Below the pieces are notes generated by a model that saw only the letters and a program-made list of their open reading frames with translations, made no database searches and was not told where the DNA came from. Of a stretch of 64,000 nucleotides of DNA, positions 27,149 to 39,810 are shown piece by piece; positions within the stretch are counted from its first letter, which is position 1, and every line of letters starts with the position of its first letter. The DNA lies in contig NW_023998464.1 in NCBI RefSeq assembly GCF_014805625.2, positions 9,218,569 through 9,282,568 on the forward strand, given 5' to 3'. The stretch comes from Glossina fuscipes (taxonomy: Eukaryota > Arthropoda > Insecta > Diptera > Glossinidae). A program made the translations under genes and the position numbers.

Positions 27149-28110
27149 TTCGAACGAAATTTTAATTTAAAGTCGAACGTTTGATAATAATGTGAACTAA
27201 AATCCTTACGCGGTTCTCTAGAAAGTAATATGCCGACGGTGGTGTTATACATTTCAATTTGTCGCTGCTGGTACCAGATTCATATAGTAGCGCAATGTGA
27301 ATAGCAATATGAATTGAATTTCTAGCAAAAATATATTATTTTTCTTATTCGTTATAGGTACCTAAATTTGTTTACTAATTACGTTAATATTAAATTATAA
27401 AATTTATAATAGCATTAAAAAGGATGAAGAGGTTAACAATACTATATTGTTTTAAAGTCACGTTTCTTTATTGTATTTGCATTGAATATTCCCTCCCTGT
27501 GTACATGTGTGTAAATATTTTAAACAACTATAAAGTGTAAACATATTTAAAGTGGCTCTATAATTATAAGATCACAATTTACATTAATGTAATAAGCTGA
27601 AGCTAAAGGTTATATGATTATATTATAAACAGAAAAAAAAAGTTGAGAAAAAAATGAATATTACATTTTGTAGCTACTGACTGAAATAAATATAATACAT
27701 AATAAATAATTTATAATATAAAACACTAAGCTATATAAATATCTTTTCACTTTAAGCTCATTTGTATGTGTGATATAGTTAAAGCTAAGTACATTTAAGC
27801 TATAAACACAAAAGTAGAAGGATACACTGATAATTCATTGAGATTACTATATGCAATGAAAACTTTTATTATTCGTTGTTTGTAATGAGTGGAATTTTGT
27901 TGAGATAGTTTCGTGTATGTTTAACATTTAACTTTTATATTTATATATTTAAAATATCTGTAAATAAATATATCAACACTTATACGAAACTATATGAATT
28001 TGTTGATTGTTCAATACTACTTGTTAATTAATTGTTAAAAATTTTCTTTGTAAAATATTTTCGGTTGTTTTATATACTTTAGATATATGAAAGCATACAC
28101 ATATACATAC

Positions 28111-28141
<31 letters not shown>

Positions 28142-28241
28142 CGTGTGTAGTGGGGTTTCGGTATGTGAAAGTATTTTGTTAGGCGTATTTTTCTTTTTTT
28201 TTATTAAAAATTAATCAGAATTTAAAATTTTTCTTTAAAAG
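27149..28241. other. AT-rich spacer with microsatellite
   Basis: No gene recognised. A mixed ACAT and TA microsatellite lies at about 28095-28142. The end of the stretch (TTTCTTTAAAAG) acts as a candidate splice acceptor for the exon that follows. Confidence 0.55.
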
Positions 28242-28366
28242 ATGAAATCAAGAAGGAGCGTCAGCGGCAAATTTATAAAGTGACTGAACAGCGGTACCGC
28301 AGCCGAAACATCGCCCAAGCAACCACGCCGACGAGCGCCCCTCCTGCCGAGACGCTACACAAATAA
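28242..28366 (+). CDS. Unidentified terminal exon fragment (41 codons and stop)
   Basis: After a TTTCTTTAAAAG acceptor, a phase-1 reading gives DEIKKERQRQIYKVTEQ, then RYRSRNIAQATTPTSAPP and AETLHK before TAA at 28364-28366. The segment is markedly more GC-rich than its surroundings and ends cleanly, which is how a conserved last coding exon looks. I do not recognise the protein; no partner exon was found upstream, so it is probably another stranded gene piece. The basic start and Thr/Ser/Pro tail give no function. Confidence 0.4.
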
Positions 28367-28436
28367 ACGTGTCTATTTGGCACAATTAAAAAAAAACATG
28401 TTTAGTAAAAAAAATATATATAAAATAAAAAATAAA

Positions 28437-28707
28437 CTATAAAGCACATTCTCTGCGACTGCCTTAAGTTTTCCTTGGCTAGAAGTATTGCATTTGGAGC
28501 GACTAACCCTTTGAACACCCTAAAATCAGCTTCAGAACCGAATATAAATTCAATATATTACTTTATTAATACTACTAAGCTCATTATCTAATGTACATTT
28601 ATTTATATTAGAGCCGATAGCCTGTCCTGCTAGCGCTCAATGTCTTTTTTTTAGTCTAAGAATTAATTTCATTAGTCTAAAATTATAATAATAATAATAA
28701 TAATAAT
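28437..28707 (+). mobile_element. 5'-truncated 3' end of the I-like LINE
   Basis: 271 bp matching the last codons and 3' UTR of the minus element (GCACATTCTCTGCGACTGCC start, hairpin at about 28613, (TAA)n tail). It is flanked by a 15 bp target-site duplication AAAATAAAAAATAAA at 28422-28436 and 28708-28722. It proves where the element's 3' end lies. Confidence 0.92.
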
Positions 28708-29070
28708 AAAATAAAAAATAAAAGTTCAAGTTTGTTTCCAATAATTTTCTACATATAACCATATATCTTTAAAAAAAACACATCGCAACAGTCACATACG
28801 CATGTTTCTCATTTGAAAATCTCAAATTAAAGAGGGAAGCACTTGTAGAATATATAGAAATAATGCGTGGTAGTTGGAATCGAAAGGAAGAACAGCTGTA
28901 GGGAAAGCCTGGTAGTTGAATTCGAATTGAAAGAGAGAAATGATTTAATATTGTATAACGCGGATTTTTTGTTAGATCAAAATTTTTGTTTTTATCCGCG
29001 TTAAAAATTGCATTCATGAGATAAAACCAAACTTCTTCTAAAGCATAAGTTATGAAAAAAAAAAAAAAAA

Positions 29071-29219
29071 CAAACTAACACCAAAAAATTAACACCAAAA
29101 GAACTAACACTAAAAAAACTTACACCAAAAAAACTTACACCAAAAAAACTTACACCAAAAAAACTTGCACCAAAAAAACCAAGACCAAAAAAACCAAGAC
29201 CAAAAAAACTAGCACCAAA
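29071..29219. repeat. Minisatellite, 15-bp unit
   Basis: About ten units of ACTTACACCAAAAAA with variants (AACTAACACC, ACTTGCACC, ACCAAGACC). The four middle units are nearly identical; the edge units are degenerate. The plus-strand reading would be a run of five-residue TKKTY-like units, but nothing suggests it is coding. Confidence 0.9.
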
Positions 29220-29419
29220 TATGAAAGTTTATTTTACTGTATTGTACTACTACGGAATACATATTATAATATAAAAAAAAGCAAAACATTATTGCAGTGG
29301 ACAAGAAATTAAAATAACTTCAAGAACTCAAAAAACATATTATAAAAAAATCAATATTTCCCGCGGTATCCCTTTTATATATTTTAATAACGTCATTTAA
29401 ACGTTTTTTTTAAACGTCT

Positions 29420-29860
29420 AATTTTTCTTCTGTAGGAAAAAGGGATCTTACTCCAACCTTCTTTTAGCCTATTTTTCAGATCTTTGGCGCAAGAGGTTGA
29501 ATGTTTTCGTGATTCATTCCACATAATTGTTATGGGGTTTATAACTGGTGATTGGGTAAGATGGTGAGCACTTTGGGTTATGTAAGAGCCATTCTTGAAT
29601 TAAACGGGACTTATGCTTGAAATCGTTATCGTGGTTTTCGATAAAATACAAAGTTCGTCCACACTTCTTTCAAATTTTTCTTCATTATTGTTAAATAACG
29701 CTCCTTGTTTGCAATGTGATCCATAAGCACCACTTTTCTGACTCCTAAACCCAAACTTTACTATTCTCGCCATAAACCGCTGGTACAAGAATGTAATAGG
29801 AAGCTAAGACTAGAATTTGCCAGGGAAAACGCTCAATTCTTAGTGGAACAGCATTATATT
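29420..29860 (-). pseudogene. Tc1-like transposase relic
   Basis: The minus strand shows, in broken frames, ADESKYN near 29880, VLMDHIANKERYLTIM, then DNDFKHKSRLIQEWLLHNPK near 29600, PHNNYVE (the PIENLW block) near 29520, and a final KNRLKEGW-like helix. This is the Tc1-family catalytic half: the DND.KH.S box carries the second catalytic aspartate, and a third would follow in the NPIE region. Stops and frameshifts are frequent. Terminal inverted repeats were not identified. Confidence 0.75.
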
Positions 29861-30227
29861 TGCTCTCATCAGCCAATATAGCGCAAAAAGTGAGCTTAAA
29901 AAAGTATGTTCTATGTACAACGGTGTAGTTTAGTTTGGCGAAGCCTTAAATTTTATTTGACATTTAAAACGGCAAAGAGCAAAATAATATAATTGATAGC
30001 TACAAAATATTTTTTGTATTTTAGTTGCGCAGATACTTTTTTCAATAATTGTCGATGTCAACAAAGCATGTGTAGTAAGTAGTACTACATAGTACTACGT
30101 AATATGTGACGCAATGTAAATTTTATAACATTACCCTAAGTTACGAGCTTGTTAATTAAGGTTTCAACAACATTGTTGTTCGCAGCTTTTTGTTTTCGTT
30201 TCGAATTAAGATTAAAATGTTAAAAAA

Positions 30228-31354
30228 ATGAAGAAATTGTTTTTAAATTTATCTGTCGGCCGCATTATTCAGCGACTTTCCAAAAAAAAAGAGTTGGTCC
30301 ACTATTTTTGCATTTTTATAAATTTCTTGTAATGTAATTTCATAATAATGAAGAAATTTTGGTCGTTTTAATAAGGTTGTATTGGGCAATGTGTCGCCAG
30401 AACGTAGTGTGCCACTTCACATTGAAAAACCAGATTATTATTATTATTTCATGCCACCGGGAGATACCTCCTCTGGAGAACCAGAAATAAAAACTGATGA
30501 ACAAATTCATCAAATGCGTGTCAGTTGCAAGTTGACAGCGAATACTTTAAAAGCTTGTGAAGGCATTATAAAGGTATATATAATTGTGGTTTTTATACAG
30601 AAATTGATTACAATATTATGTACTGCTTCCCTTAGGCTGGAGTAAAAACTGATGAGGTCGATGCATTTTTACATGAACTTATAATATCGTCGAATGCCTA
30701 TCCGTCACCTCTACGTTACGCTGGCTTTCCGAAATCTATTTGTACGTCGGTAAACGACGTCGCTTGTCATGGCATTCCTGATGATCGGTGTCTAGTGGAT
30801 GGCGACATTGTTAATGTTGATATTAGTGTCTATTATGGTGGCTATCACGGAGATTGTTCGAAAACTTTTTTAGTGGGTAATGTTGATGAAGAGGGTTGTT
30901 ATTTGGTGAAAAGCACCGAAGAGTGCTTGAATGAATGCATAAGCTTATGCCGGCCTAATGTAGAATTTAATGCTATAGGCAACTACATTAACAAATTTTG
31001 CAATGAAAAAGGGTTAAATGTCATTCCCGCATTTATAGGACACGGAATAGGTACTTATTTCCATGGGCCGCCAGAAATTTTACATTTTAGTAAGAAGTAG
31101 CATTAGAAATTGCAACCATATGATGTATTAATAGTTTTTTTTTTTTTTTTATTTGAGAAAACAATTTTCCCGGTGCCATGCAGCATGGTATGACGTTCAC
31201 AATTGAACCAATTTTGACTTTCGGAGGTCCTGAGGTGGAAATTCAAAAGGACGGCTGGACAGCAACAACGTTGGACGGCGCAAGAACAGCACAATTTGAG
31301 CATACTATTCTTATCACTGAAACTGGGGCAGAAGTGCTAACAAAACCTGATTAG
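30228..31354 (+). CDS. MAP1D: Mitochondrial methionine aminopeptidase 1D, 4 exons, intact
   Basis: M24-family metalloprotease that removes initiator methionine from mitochondrial proteins. Exons are 30228-30296, 30376-30573, 30636-31089 and 31158-31354: 305 codons, phases consistent, introns 62-79 bp, GT-AG. Exon 1 ([20 protein letters not shown]) looks like a mitochondrial presequence; its donor GTCCAC is weak, so that junction is less certain. Core motifs are [16 protein letters not shown] ([20 protein letters not shown]), [14 protein letters not shown] with [27 protein letters not shown] and AQFEHTI. Together these supply the catalytic His and the metal-binding Asp, Asp, His, Glu and Glu. 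The last intron contains a T16 tract. An AATAAA lies at 31367-31372, just after the TAG. Length is close to family (about 300-335). It appears functional. Confidence 0.92.
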
Positions 31355-32060
31355 ATAATCACTTCAAATAAACTGAAAGTTCTATTTTCAATATTTATAT
31401 ACTAAAGGAGCGCGATTATTTGTTTCTCGCATAAATATAAAAAATCTCAAAAAACAGGTTCAGTATCTAAACATAAATGTTTACATAAACTATTTTTATG
31501 TAGATTATTTTTATAAATAAGTTATAATTTCAATCGGACTTCATAGAGATAATTCAGCTGCTCTTAGTTTAGGACACGAGACTAATTTCCCTTTAAAGGA
31601 CGTCATATCAGTAGTGTCATTCCTGAAATTAAAAATTAATTTAGTTTCCCAAAGCACTTTAAACGCACGCTATATATGTGAACACTTTATTATGTTGCAT
31701 GACAACGAAAAAATGGCAATCGTGGCATGTGGATGCAATAAAAGTTCTGAATGATGCTGCAACGGGAGAAAATGAAATGAAATAATTTATCAGATCCATA
31801 ATTACTACTCCATGTAATGAGAAATAGCTACCTTTCAAAACTGAGTCGATTATATATGACATCATATGATAAAAAAATTGCCAAATTATTCATCAAATAC
31901 TCTCTTAGCCGATGTTGCTGAAACAAAAAATGCATTTCTTTTCGAAGTTTTAATATGAAAAAGTTTCTTATTAAAGGCCTTTTGTGTACGTGTCGTGCCC
32001 ATTATTCTGTAATGTTATACATTTATTATTGCAAAACTTAAAACACAAAAGGACATAGGA
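31355..32060. other. MAP1D 3' flank, no gene recognised
   Basis: Low-complexity AT-rich DNA. No repeat or coding signal I can support. Confidence 0.45.
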
Positions 32061-32235
32061 TATAGATCCAGAGGGGTATGAAAGCTGCAATGGAGAAACT
32101 GTACCACTATTCTTTCTAAACCAAAAGTGCTATGACAAGTGCAGCCAACACTTGGATTCCATTAAAATGCCGATGCCCGTAGCATATCAGCAAACATGTA
32201 GAAAATACGGTGTTGTGATTAGCATGAGTGGTGGC
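32061..32235 (+). other. Cys-containing open segment, possible exon scrap
   Basis: About 58 codons without a stop, following an ACATAG acceptor-like end. It reads IDPEGYESCNGETVPLFF, LNQKCYDKCSQHLDSIK and PVAYQQTCRKYG: four Cys in a pattern that looks selected. I do not recognise the family. It lies on the same strand as the protease-like tail at 32.75 kb, but a tandem repeat separates them. Confidence 0.3.
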
Positions 32236-32627
32236 ATTCGATTTTACCCTATTTTGAAAAATAAAATGATAATTCTTTCCATATATTCATAAAAGTGCTT
32301 GAAATATAATATATAATCTTTTTTATATAAATGTATAAAAAATATGCATTCATCTCCCCTTGTACGTCTCCTCATAGTTTTATACAATTTTTATAGGCGT
32401 GGTATTCAATTTTACCCTATTTTCAAAAATAAAATGATAATTCTTTCCATATATTCATACAAGTGCTTGAAATATAATATATAATCTTTTTTATATAAAT
32501 GTATAAAAAATATGCATTCATCTCCCCTTGTACGTCTCCTCAATAGTTTTATACAATTTTTATAGGCGTGGCATTCGATTTTACCCCATTTTCAAAAATA
32601 AAATGATAATTCTTTCCATATATTATG
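32233..32627. repeat. Tandem repeat, 168-169 bp unit, 2.3 copies
   Basis: Units begin GGCATTCGATTTTACCC at 32233, 32401 (GGTATTCAATTTTACCC) and 32570. The first two are almost identical over their whole length; the third stops after about 57 bp in CCATATATT. High identity means a recent duplication or a satellite seed. Confidence 0.92.
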
Positions 32628-32873
32628 GATACGGTTCATAAGGAAAAATGCATACACAGATTGTGCCCCACTCTATCTAATGCTTCATTTCTTTTAGTAT
32701 ACGCTCTTATTATACGTTGGCTGGCATTCTCTCGTTTTATCAGCGTAAAAGTGTACACCAAAATTCCGAACTATATTGAATGGATTTTGAAAACGATTGA
32801 AGATCCGACTAAGACCATCCTTGCTTTGAGTACCAGATATTTGCTTGATATTTTCAATTTTGATAATTTATGA
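32625..32873 (+). pseudogene. Possible trypsin-like serine protease C-terminal fragment
   Basis: An open stretch of 82 codons ends with VYTKIPNYIEWILKTIEDP, the typical closing helix of S1 serine proteases (usually preceded by PGVYT). The upstream 40 codons do not show the family's GDSGGP box, so at most a last-exon scrap is present. Chance resemblance is possible. Confidence 0.4.
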
Positions 32874-33689
32874 TTTTTGAAGACGATTCCTTAAAGTTTG
32901 AATAAAATAAAATTCTCTGAAAATTAGAGCAAAATTAAAATATGATTTTTGGAATACATTAAACGTCATCAACATGTTTTTAATTGCATTTTGAACTTTT
33001 TGATTCATTTTGCGCATGTGGGTTTGGTGAGGCTCGATTTAAAGCAATTCAGCCCAATGTCCAGATTTCTGATTCTTTAACAGAAGTGCGAGCTTGGTTT
33101 CTCACACACTCTAATACTTTATTTACTTTATTCTCACTCACGCTACAGAATCGAAGCGTTGGAATTTATTGAAAGCAACTCTGTGCTCCATTCTACACAC
33201 GCATGGTACTTCCTTTTTAAACCTTCTCAAGGGGAAAAAAACAGTTACCGGATTTTACCGAAAAATCAAAGCGCAGTGCAACGCCTACATCGAATTTAAA
33301 TTTTTAAAATTGCTCACCTTTGACGTTTTGAATCAACGTCTGAACAACATTCACTTGGATATGGAAAAGGACATTAAAGAACTGAATAAGAAATACAATG
33401 CCTATTGTTGATGCGATGACCGCAAAACGCAAATGAACAGATTATCAATAATAATTTAAACAAAATTTATTACGCTTGAAAGTTTGGGAAAGCTGAGAGA
33501 TGAAAAAGAGAATCAAATTGTATTTACGAGTAAGACCGCTAAGAATTACGTTGTTTTTGATGGAGATTTATTTAAAAACACTTGGTTTTTTTTTGGTGTG
33601 GCGATCGTTTCTTCTCTACAATAAATTGTTTTTGCAGAAGGTTGTAAGAACATAATAATAAATGCCGTTTTATGTAAAGGCCATGCAGG

Positions 33690-33850
33690 TGCTTGTTTTT
33701 AGCAAAATTGGATATGATCGATAGTAGTACCAACATCCTTAGTAACCAAGTCTTCAGAACCAATACTAACGCTTTTCGCGCGACATCCGTGAACAATATC
33801 ATAGCTAAATCTATGGTTGGGGAATATGTGAAGAAGGTTATTAATGCCAA
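33690..33850 (+). pseudogene. Very old I-like LINE scrap (region between RT and RNase H)
   Basis: Weak, ordered similarity to 63331-63480: LVFSKIGYD (cf. LVLSKIGYA), then NILSNQVF, then AFRATSVNNIIAKS (cf. RMTPINNIIIET). The stretch is short and diverged; the call rests on block order only. Confidence 0.35.
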
Positions 33851-34809
33851 GCATATGCTATCTATCTAGTGTGCTACTTCACATTGAAAACCTAATTATT
33901 CTTATCGTTTCAAACCACCCGATGCAATAATGCAATGTGAATTCATTTGTTTTCTATTTTACGCATTTATATAAAACTAAGGTAATTAATTATGAATTTA
34001 CAGTTTACCTAATTCTTTACCAATTCTTCTTGCAACTTTCAATTATATGGTCTGTGGAACTAAACGAGCTGAGTATGCATCTTCTAGAGATAACGCAATT
34101 GTTTTCTCAACTTGTGGCTCTTTTGTGCAGACTCCAATACCTTTATTTTTGGTTTAAATAAAGAGACGGTGGGTTTGATCCCTAATGTTCGCATCATAAT
34201 AAACTTTCATGTTTTTTGTTAGCTCTCCATGGTCGCATTGACAATTGAAAGCAAGTGATATTCAGAGGAAAAGAAACAAACGAATTTAATGTTTTAAATA
34301 TTGATTAATATAATATCGTTTATCTTTTTTGTATAACATATACTTTGCAATAGTATTCGCATTATTTTTTGCTTGTCGTCTATTAAAGGTAATTAAAAAA
34401 AATTGTTTTTAAGATATACATTTTCACATTTTTAACATTGCATGCATTTTGATGGGTAACTTTAGACTTTCAACAGAAAACTATGAAGACGTCAATAATT
34501 TTATTCTTCTTTTTCTTCATGACGAAGCGTTGCCATTTATTGAAGGCAACTCTATATATAACTATATATGCTATAAAATTCTTGAATAGAATTATAAAAA
34601 ATTAGGAAGCAAAAATGAATGTTAATCCATTTGGTCTCATTGGTCCTAGAATAGTTTTAAATTCTTTATGTGTAATGATAATAAAATTGTATTACAAATC
34701 ATATTATATATTATATCGGAATGGAATTAATCAATATAATGAAGGAATTATTAAAATCCCTGAAAATGTTCAAAAATAGAAAATATGTTAGTTACCATTA
34801 AAATGGTAC
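33851..34809. other. Spacer, no feature recognised
   Basis: AT-rich. A short block GAAGCGTTGCCATTTATTGAAGGCAACTC at about 34524-34552 resembles one at about 33151-33180, a weak dispersed duplication. Nothing else is supported. Confidence 0.4.
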
Positions 34810-34900
34810 AACCACAATGTAGAACTTAATATGTGGAAAGAATCACAATGTAGAACTTAATTGTGGAAAGAATCACAATGTAGAACTCAATATTTGAGGA
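34810..34900. repeat. Tandem repeat, 30-31 bp unit, three copies
   Basis: CACAATGTAGAACTTAAT recurs at 34813, 34844 and 34874, linked by TGTGGAAAGAAT. Confidence 0.9.
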
Positions 34901-37900
34901 ACTAAAAAACGTTAATCTTTTTGGTTTTAATGGTCGCTTTTCTTGGACTCCATTGCATATTTTAACATCTCTGTTTTTTGTCTTCCGTTAGAATATGATG
35001 TTAATACTTAAACTTTTAGGCATCTCTAAAGTTTGGCAGCAATAACACGCGAAAAACAAGAAACAGACTTTTTGACGAAAGAATCAAGTCCTGACTGTAA
35101 AAACCAATATGAATATCACCACAAAACGTTCAATATATTTTAATAAATTGGAACACGTTTATAGTTAATTAGGTTTTAACACCGTATAAAGCCATAAAAA
35201 AAAATAAATTACTAAGTTCTTAGAAACAGTAAGTTTAGCAACTCTGTGCGCGCGAACATTGCTAAGATTTGGCAAATACGAAACATGGATCCTCGTCATA
35301 CGTAGACATAATATGCAATATTTGCTATAAACATGCCAGACATTGCTTGTAATGACCAGTGGCCTTCAAACGTAAGTATTCCAAATATACTAAGCGTAAT
35401 CCGAAAACATAATGGAAATTGAACTCTTTTGTCTGACAGTTTCCAAGATTAAATATGAGATGGAATAGATTTTTCCTGTTAAAAATAAGTTTTTTGCTAC
35501 ACATTTCGTGAACTTATTATTATGAGTTAATTACGTGTCATTAAGCCCGAGATCAATTTCCAAAAAGAAAACACAAATTCTGAACGAAGCTTTAAAGTTC
35601 TTTGAAGTTAATTGATTCCAAGTGGACAATTCAAAGTGAGCCCTAAATTGAAATAAAAATTATATTTATCTTATAGTGAAAAGTCTTGTACATAACTTAT
35701 AAGGTAAATAAAGATAAACCTTTACTAAGAATAGACGATATGTGCCTTTCAGTTTTCAGGGCCCTGTTAATATATGTCAAAGATTAGAAAAATTTTGAAA
35801 ATTTTCGGTTTTCTTTGAGCTGCTTGAATTTTTCAGCATCATGAAAGTCTCCTTTAGGTGCATCCTCCCAGCGCGCAGATAACATTCAGTGTGAAAAATT
35901 TATTTTCTAAATTTTGTTCACGAGAACCCACGAACATTGACTTGCTAGTCGAGATTCCTCGCCTTCGGCGACTCAGGCGGATCGAAAAAAAAAAAGAAAA
36001 AATAAATGAAAAAAAAAATGTTTTTGATGTCGAGGTAAATAGGAAAAAAAAAGGAATTTTGTTTTTGATCAATACGGAATAACATGGAAAGCTATTGGAA
36101 AAGGATAGCCTTGTTTTTTTAGCAAATGATTTTGAAGTGAGAAGCCGGCGGATAATTTGTTCGTCTCAGTAATTTAAGAAATCAATTTTCATTGTGTATA
36201 TTGTAATAAAAATTAAAAGCAACATCAAATATTCCTCAAATATTATAGAACAAAAAAAAAGAATTCATTAAAAAGAATAAATAGACCCAAACGTAACAAC
36301 TTGGCAAAGTAAATGCCATTAGAACATAAAAAAATAAAAAGAAAATCTTAACAGTTTTGTGCACTACTAAGATACAAAATTTTAATCACCGAAAGCAAAT
36401 ATAATATAGAAATATCAAATAATTTGAATTTTAATGTATGTAAAAGTAAAAATGGGATTTACCAAAAATATGATTGTGGAGTATCAGTAAAACAACCGAG
36501 TCGAAATGTTCGTTAAGAGAATTCGAATAAAAATTAAATAATTAAATGAAAATTCAATTAAAAAAAAAAAAAAAACTTTCTATATAAATAAATAAATTTT
36601 CGGCTGCGGTGCTTAATTTATTATAAAAACATTTTTTTTTGTTTTTTATTTTTATTAATGTTTATTACGAAAAAAAAACAAATACAAATTTTACAAGAAT
36701 TAGGCAAAATTTAGCTAAAATATGACAAAAGGATGTAGTTTCGAGACACTGAGTGAAAAGTTATTAAACACCTTTTTGAGTTTTCGAGTATGCGTGTAAA
36801 GTGTAGGATTTGGCACCTGAACATTTTGATAGCTTATAACCGCCTGATCGGGTGAAAACTAAGTTTATGAATTGCTCGTAAGTCCTACTCAGAAGTGTTT
36901 TAAAATTGTAATATTTTCCATTGAATCGAGTCATTTTCTTTTGCTGTTCCGCCACTTGAGGTTTTCGGTTAAAAACTAAGCTTATGAATTGCTCCAATGG
37001 AAAGACATAAACAAATTCCAGTATTAAAAAATTTTAAATGTTAAGAAATGGTGAAAGGAATTTGCAGTTGAATAACCGAGAAAAACGATAATATACGATA
37101 ATATTTGGTAGGCGTGATCAATTTTTTCTATACCAAAATATATTTCTTTAGCTAGAAGAAAATAAATGAACTTACCGAAGTAAAAGGTTGAAGCCCGTTC
37201 AAAACTTCGTGATTGTGTAAGTGCTTGATTAGCTGGCGCCACAATATGAGATATTTCAATGGTTCTTCCTTGTTTATTGCATTTTTAGTTTCCCTATGGC
37301 AAATCCTTATGACTGTAAATATTTTATCAAAAATTTTATTAAAGATTTTATTACAATTTTTTCAAATATATTTCTGTAAAAGTAAGAGAAGGAGCTATGC
37401 CCGTGGCAACAACCATATATGCAAAACACAAATTATTGAAAAGCTATACATGTCAAATAACTGGCTTAGACTACGCATTAGTCAATTAAAGTTAATTGTC
37501 TGCAGAGTTTGTCAAGAATTTTGAGGTCCCTTCTACTTCTCATATAAACTATAAATCAAATATATTTAAATACAAGAGAAAAAAATTAAGTGCAATTACT
37601 TGCTCATCGCTTCATATAGATGGAGATTCGCTGTGTATAATTTATTCATTTCTAATCATCTGGTGAATATTCCAAATGAACCGAAAATGAAAGATTCGCA
37701 CGAACGAAGCTGAGAAATTTTTATATTTTAAACAAACGTAATAAACGCACTTATCCTCAATATATATTATTTCACTTATATTTCACTCTTATTGGATTTT
37801 TTTATTTTTCACTGAATTTTTTTTAAATCAACTTTTTATCTTTCTCCCATTTGGTTTTTTTTTTATTTTATGCAATTTTCTTATTTCACTACGATTGTCG

Positions 37901-39692
37901 ATATTGAATTTCGTAACTTAGAAATAGTTTTCTTGAGAATTCTTTTTTTCACATCAAAATATGATTTGAATTATCCAATTTTTCCTACGAATAAGTTCAG
38001 CACAGAGCTGTTTAATGAATTTAAGTTATTTCATTTTTCGCTCCACCATATGTTGTTCGCAAACTTGTAAATAAATGGTACGAATTGCGCCTCTCCTAAC
38101 ATTTCACGGCTTTTTTAAATATAATCAGACTAACCGACTTACCACTCTTTTAAAAAAAGTAATTATGGTCTTAAAAATGGTTTAGATGTTCCGGTGTTTT
38201 CTCTACAGGCACAGCTAAAACAAAGGAAACGACCGAATCGATTCTCAATAATACTCCACAAAAGTTTTTCGACAGCTTTACAAACATTTCGTAACACTCA
38301 CCAATCGCGCGCGAAAGTTAAATAATGACTACGTTTTATTTACAAGGTTGCAAACGAGCGGAAGACTTAAGGAAATTTCTTTTTCATTAAGATTTTGCAA
38401 CCTGGATGTGGTGGATGATGATGCTTTAGGTAATCAACCGTTCTTGGTGTTATACGATAGCGTGATGTTTATATTTTGTATTTATGCCTTCACTGGCTAT
38501 TATTATTCAAAGTTATAGTTCTTATTGCGCACTGTGGGTTCATCTTTAAGATGTAATCATAGCTTAGATGGCTTTTCCCGCCACCCTAATTATTTGTCAA
38601 AACATTAATTGTTGGCTATGCACAACATGGACTAGAAATCTTTATCCACTTTGGGGTTAGTCTCGGACAAAATGCAACAAACTAGTTGGTTTGTCCATGG
38701 AAATTCTTCTCGTAAGAAAAATCTTGAAAAAGTTCAGATCAAATGTTCTCAATTCTGCCATGTATTATCATTTATTGGCTTAAAGCTTCAAGGCACGCTA
38801 TTATTTTTAATTTTACGTCATATAATAATCATGGCAGCGTATGAAAGCTAATAGACGTACCTGGTTACTCTTGATCCCCGAATAGTACCTTTATAATTCT
38901 CTAATGCAGGCCTATCGAGTGCGGTAAACGTTAAATTCGTTCGCTAAATTCATACGACCAACGCTTAAAAAAGATCGCTTAATAGAACGCTTTATTATAA
39001 TTTGAAAAAATGAATTTTTAATTTAAAAAAAATACCTTTCACCAAATGCACAAGTTAAAAACCAACAAAATTTTAGCTACAGTAAGTCAATCTAAGTCCT
39101 TTGTGATGTAGTTGCCGATATAAGCGCTAATGAAGTTTAGGCAATGAAATCGTTGTAGTCGTCCGTCAGCTTTAGGTTTAATAATTTTCCTAGTTTTGGC
39201 GTAGTCGAAAATATCGTGCTGAGTGGTTTTACGTAATTAGCTACGATATCTGCACTTGCACATGTCTTCACTCTGTGCATGCCCAGCACGCGAAGAATTT
39301 ACTTCAAAACAAACTGGATTGTCTGTTTATTAGAAAAAAAATGAAATCACATCCACCAAAGACAGTGAACAAGCATCGAATTATGCCGAGAAAGAATATT
39401 CTCAAGATATGCCGCAGATTAAGCCATGGCAAAAGGTATCGGGACCACCGATATTACCACCACATCTATTGCTAGTTATACTTAACAAGGATACGCTATT
39501 ATCGGTGAGTAATGAGACAGGATATATAATATAAGAATAAATTAAAAAGAATAGTTGTTTTTGACGAAATATTACCTACAAGAGAGTGGAAAGTGAAAAT
39601 TAAGGAATTTCTCTATTAACAATTGGAAAGCAAAAGACCATTAACGTCTTGTCTGATCATTCAAACTTGCAATACTAAAGAAAAGGTGTTTT
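34901..39692. other. AT-rich intergenic DNA
   Basis: About 4.8 kb in which I see no gene. Short open frames are in A- or T-rich sequence (for example 35858-36082) and have no family signature. A direct repeat (AAAACTAAGYTTATGAATTGC) sits at about 36855 and 36971. Confidence 0.45.
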
Positions 39693-39703
39693 ATATATTT
39701 TAT

Positions 39704-39799
39704 AGAGCCGATAGCCTGTCCTGCTAGTGCTCAATGTCTTTTTTTTAGTCTAAGAATTCATTTCATTAGTCTAAAATTAAAATAATAATAATAATAATA
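39704..39799 (+). mobile_element. Short retro-insertion B (3' hairpin end of the I-like LINE)
   Basis: 96 bp with the same first bases (AGAGCCGATAGCC) and (TAA)n tail as the copy at 20745. It is flanked by an 11 bp target-site duplication ATATATTTTAT at 39693-39703 and 39800-39810. Hairpin arms GAGC/GCTC and TAGC/GCTA are intact. Confidence 0.9.
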
Positions 39800-39810
39800 A
39801 TATATTTTAT

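Noticed and set aside
31090..31157. Apparent premature stop in MAP1D after PEILHF
   Set aside because: A 68 bp GT-AG intron; splicing gives [20 protein letters not shown], in frame.
35858..36082. Lysine-rich open frames on both strands
   Set aside because: Poly-A/poly-T sequence; the translation is a composition artefact.
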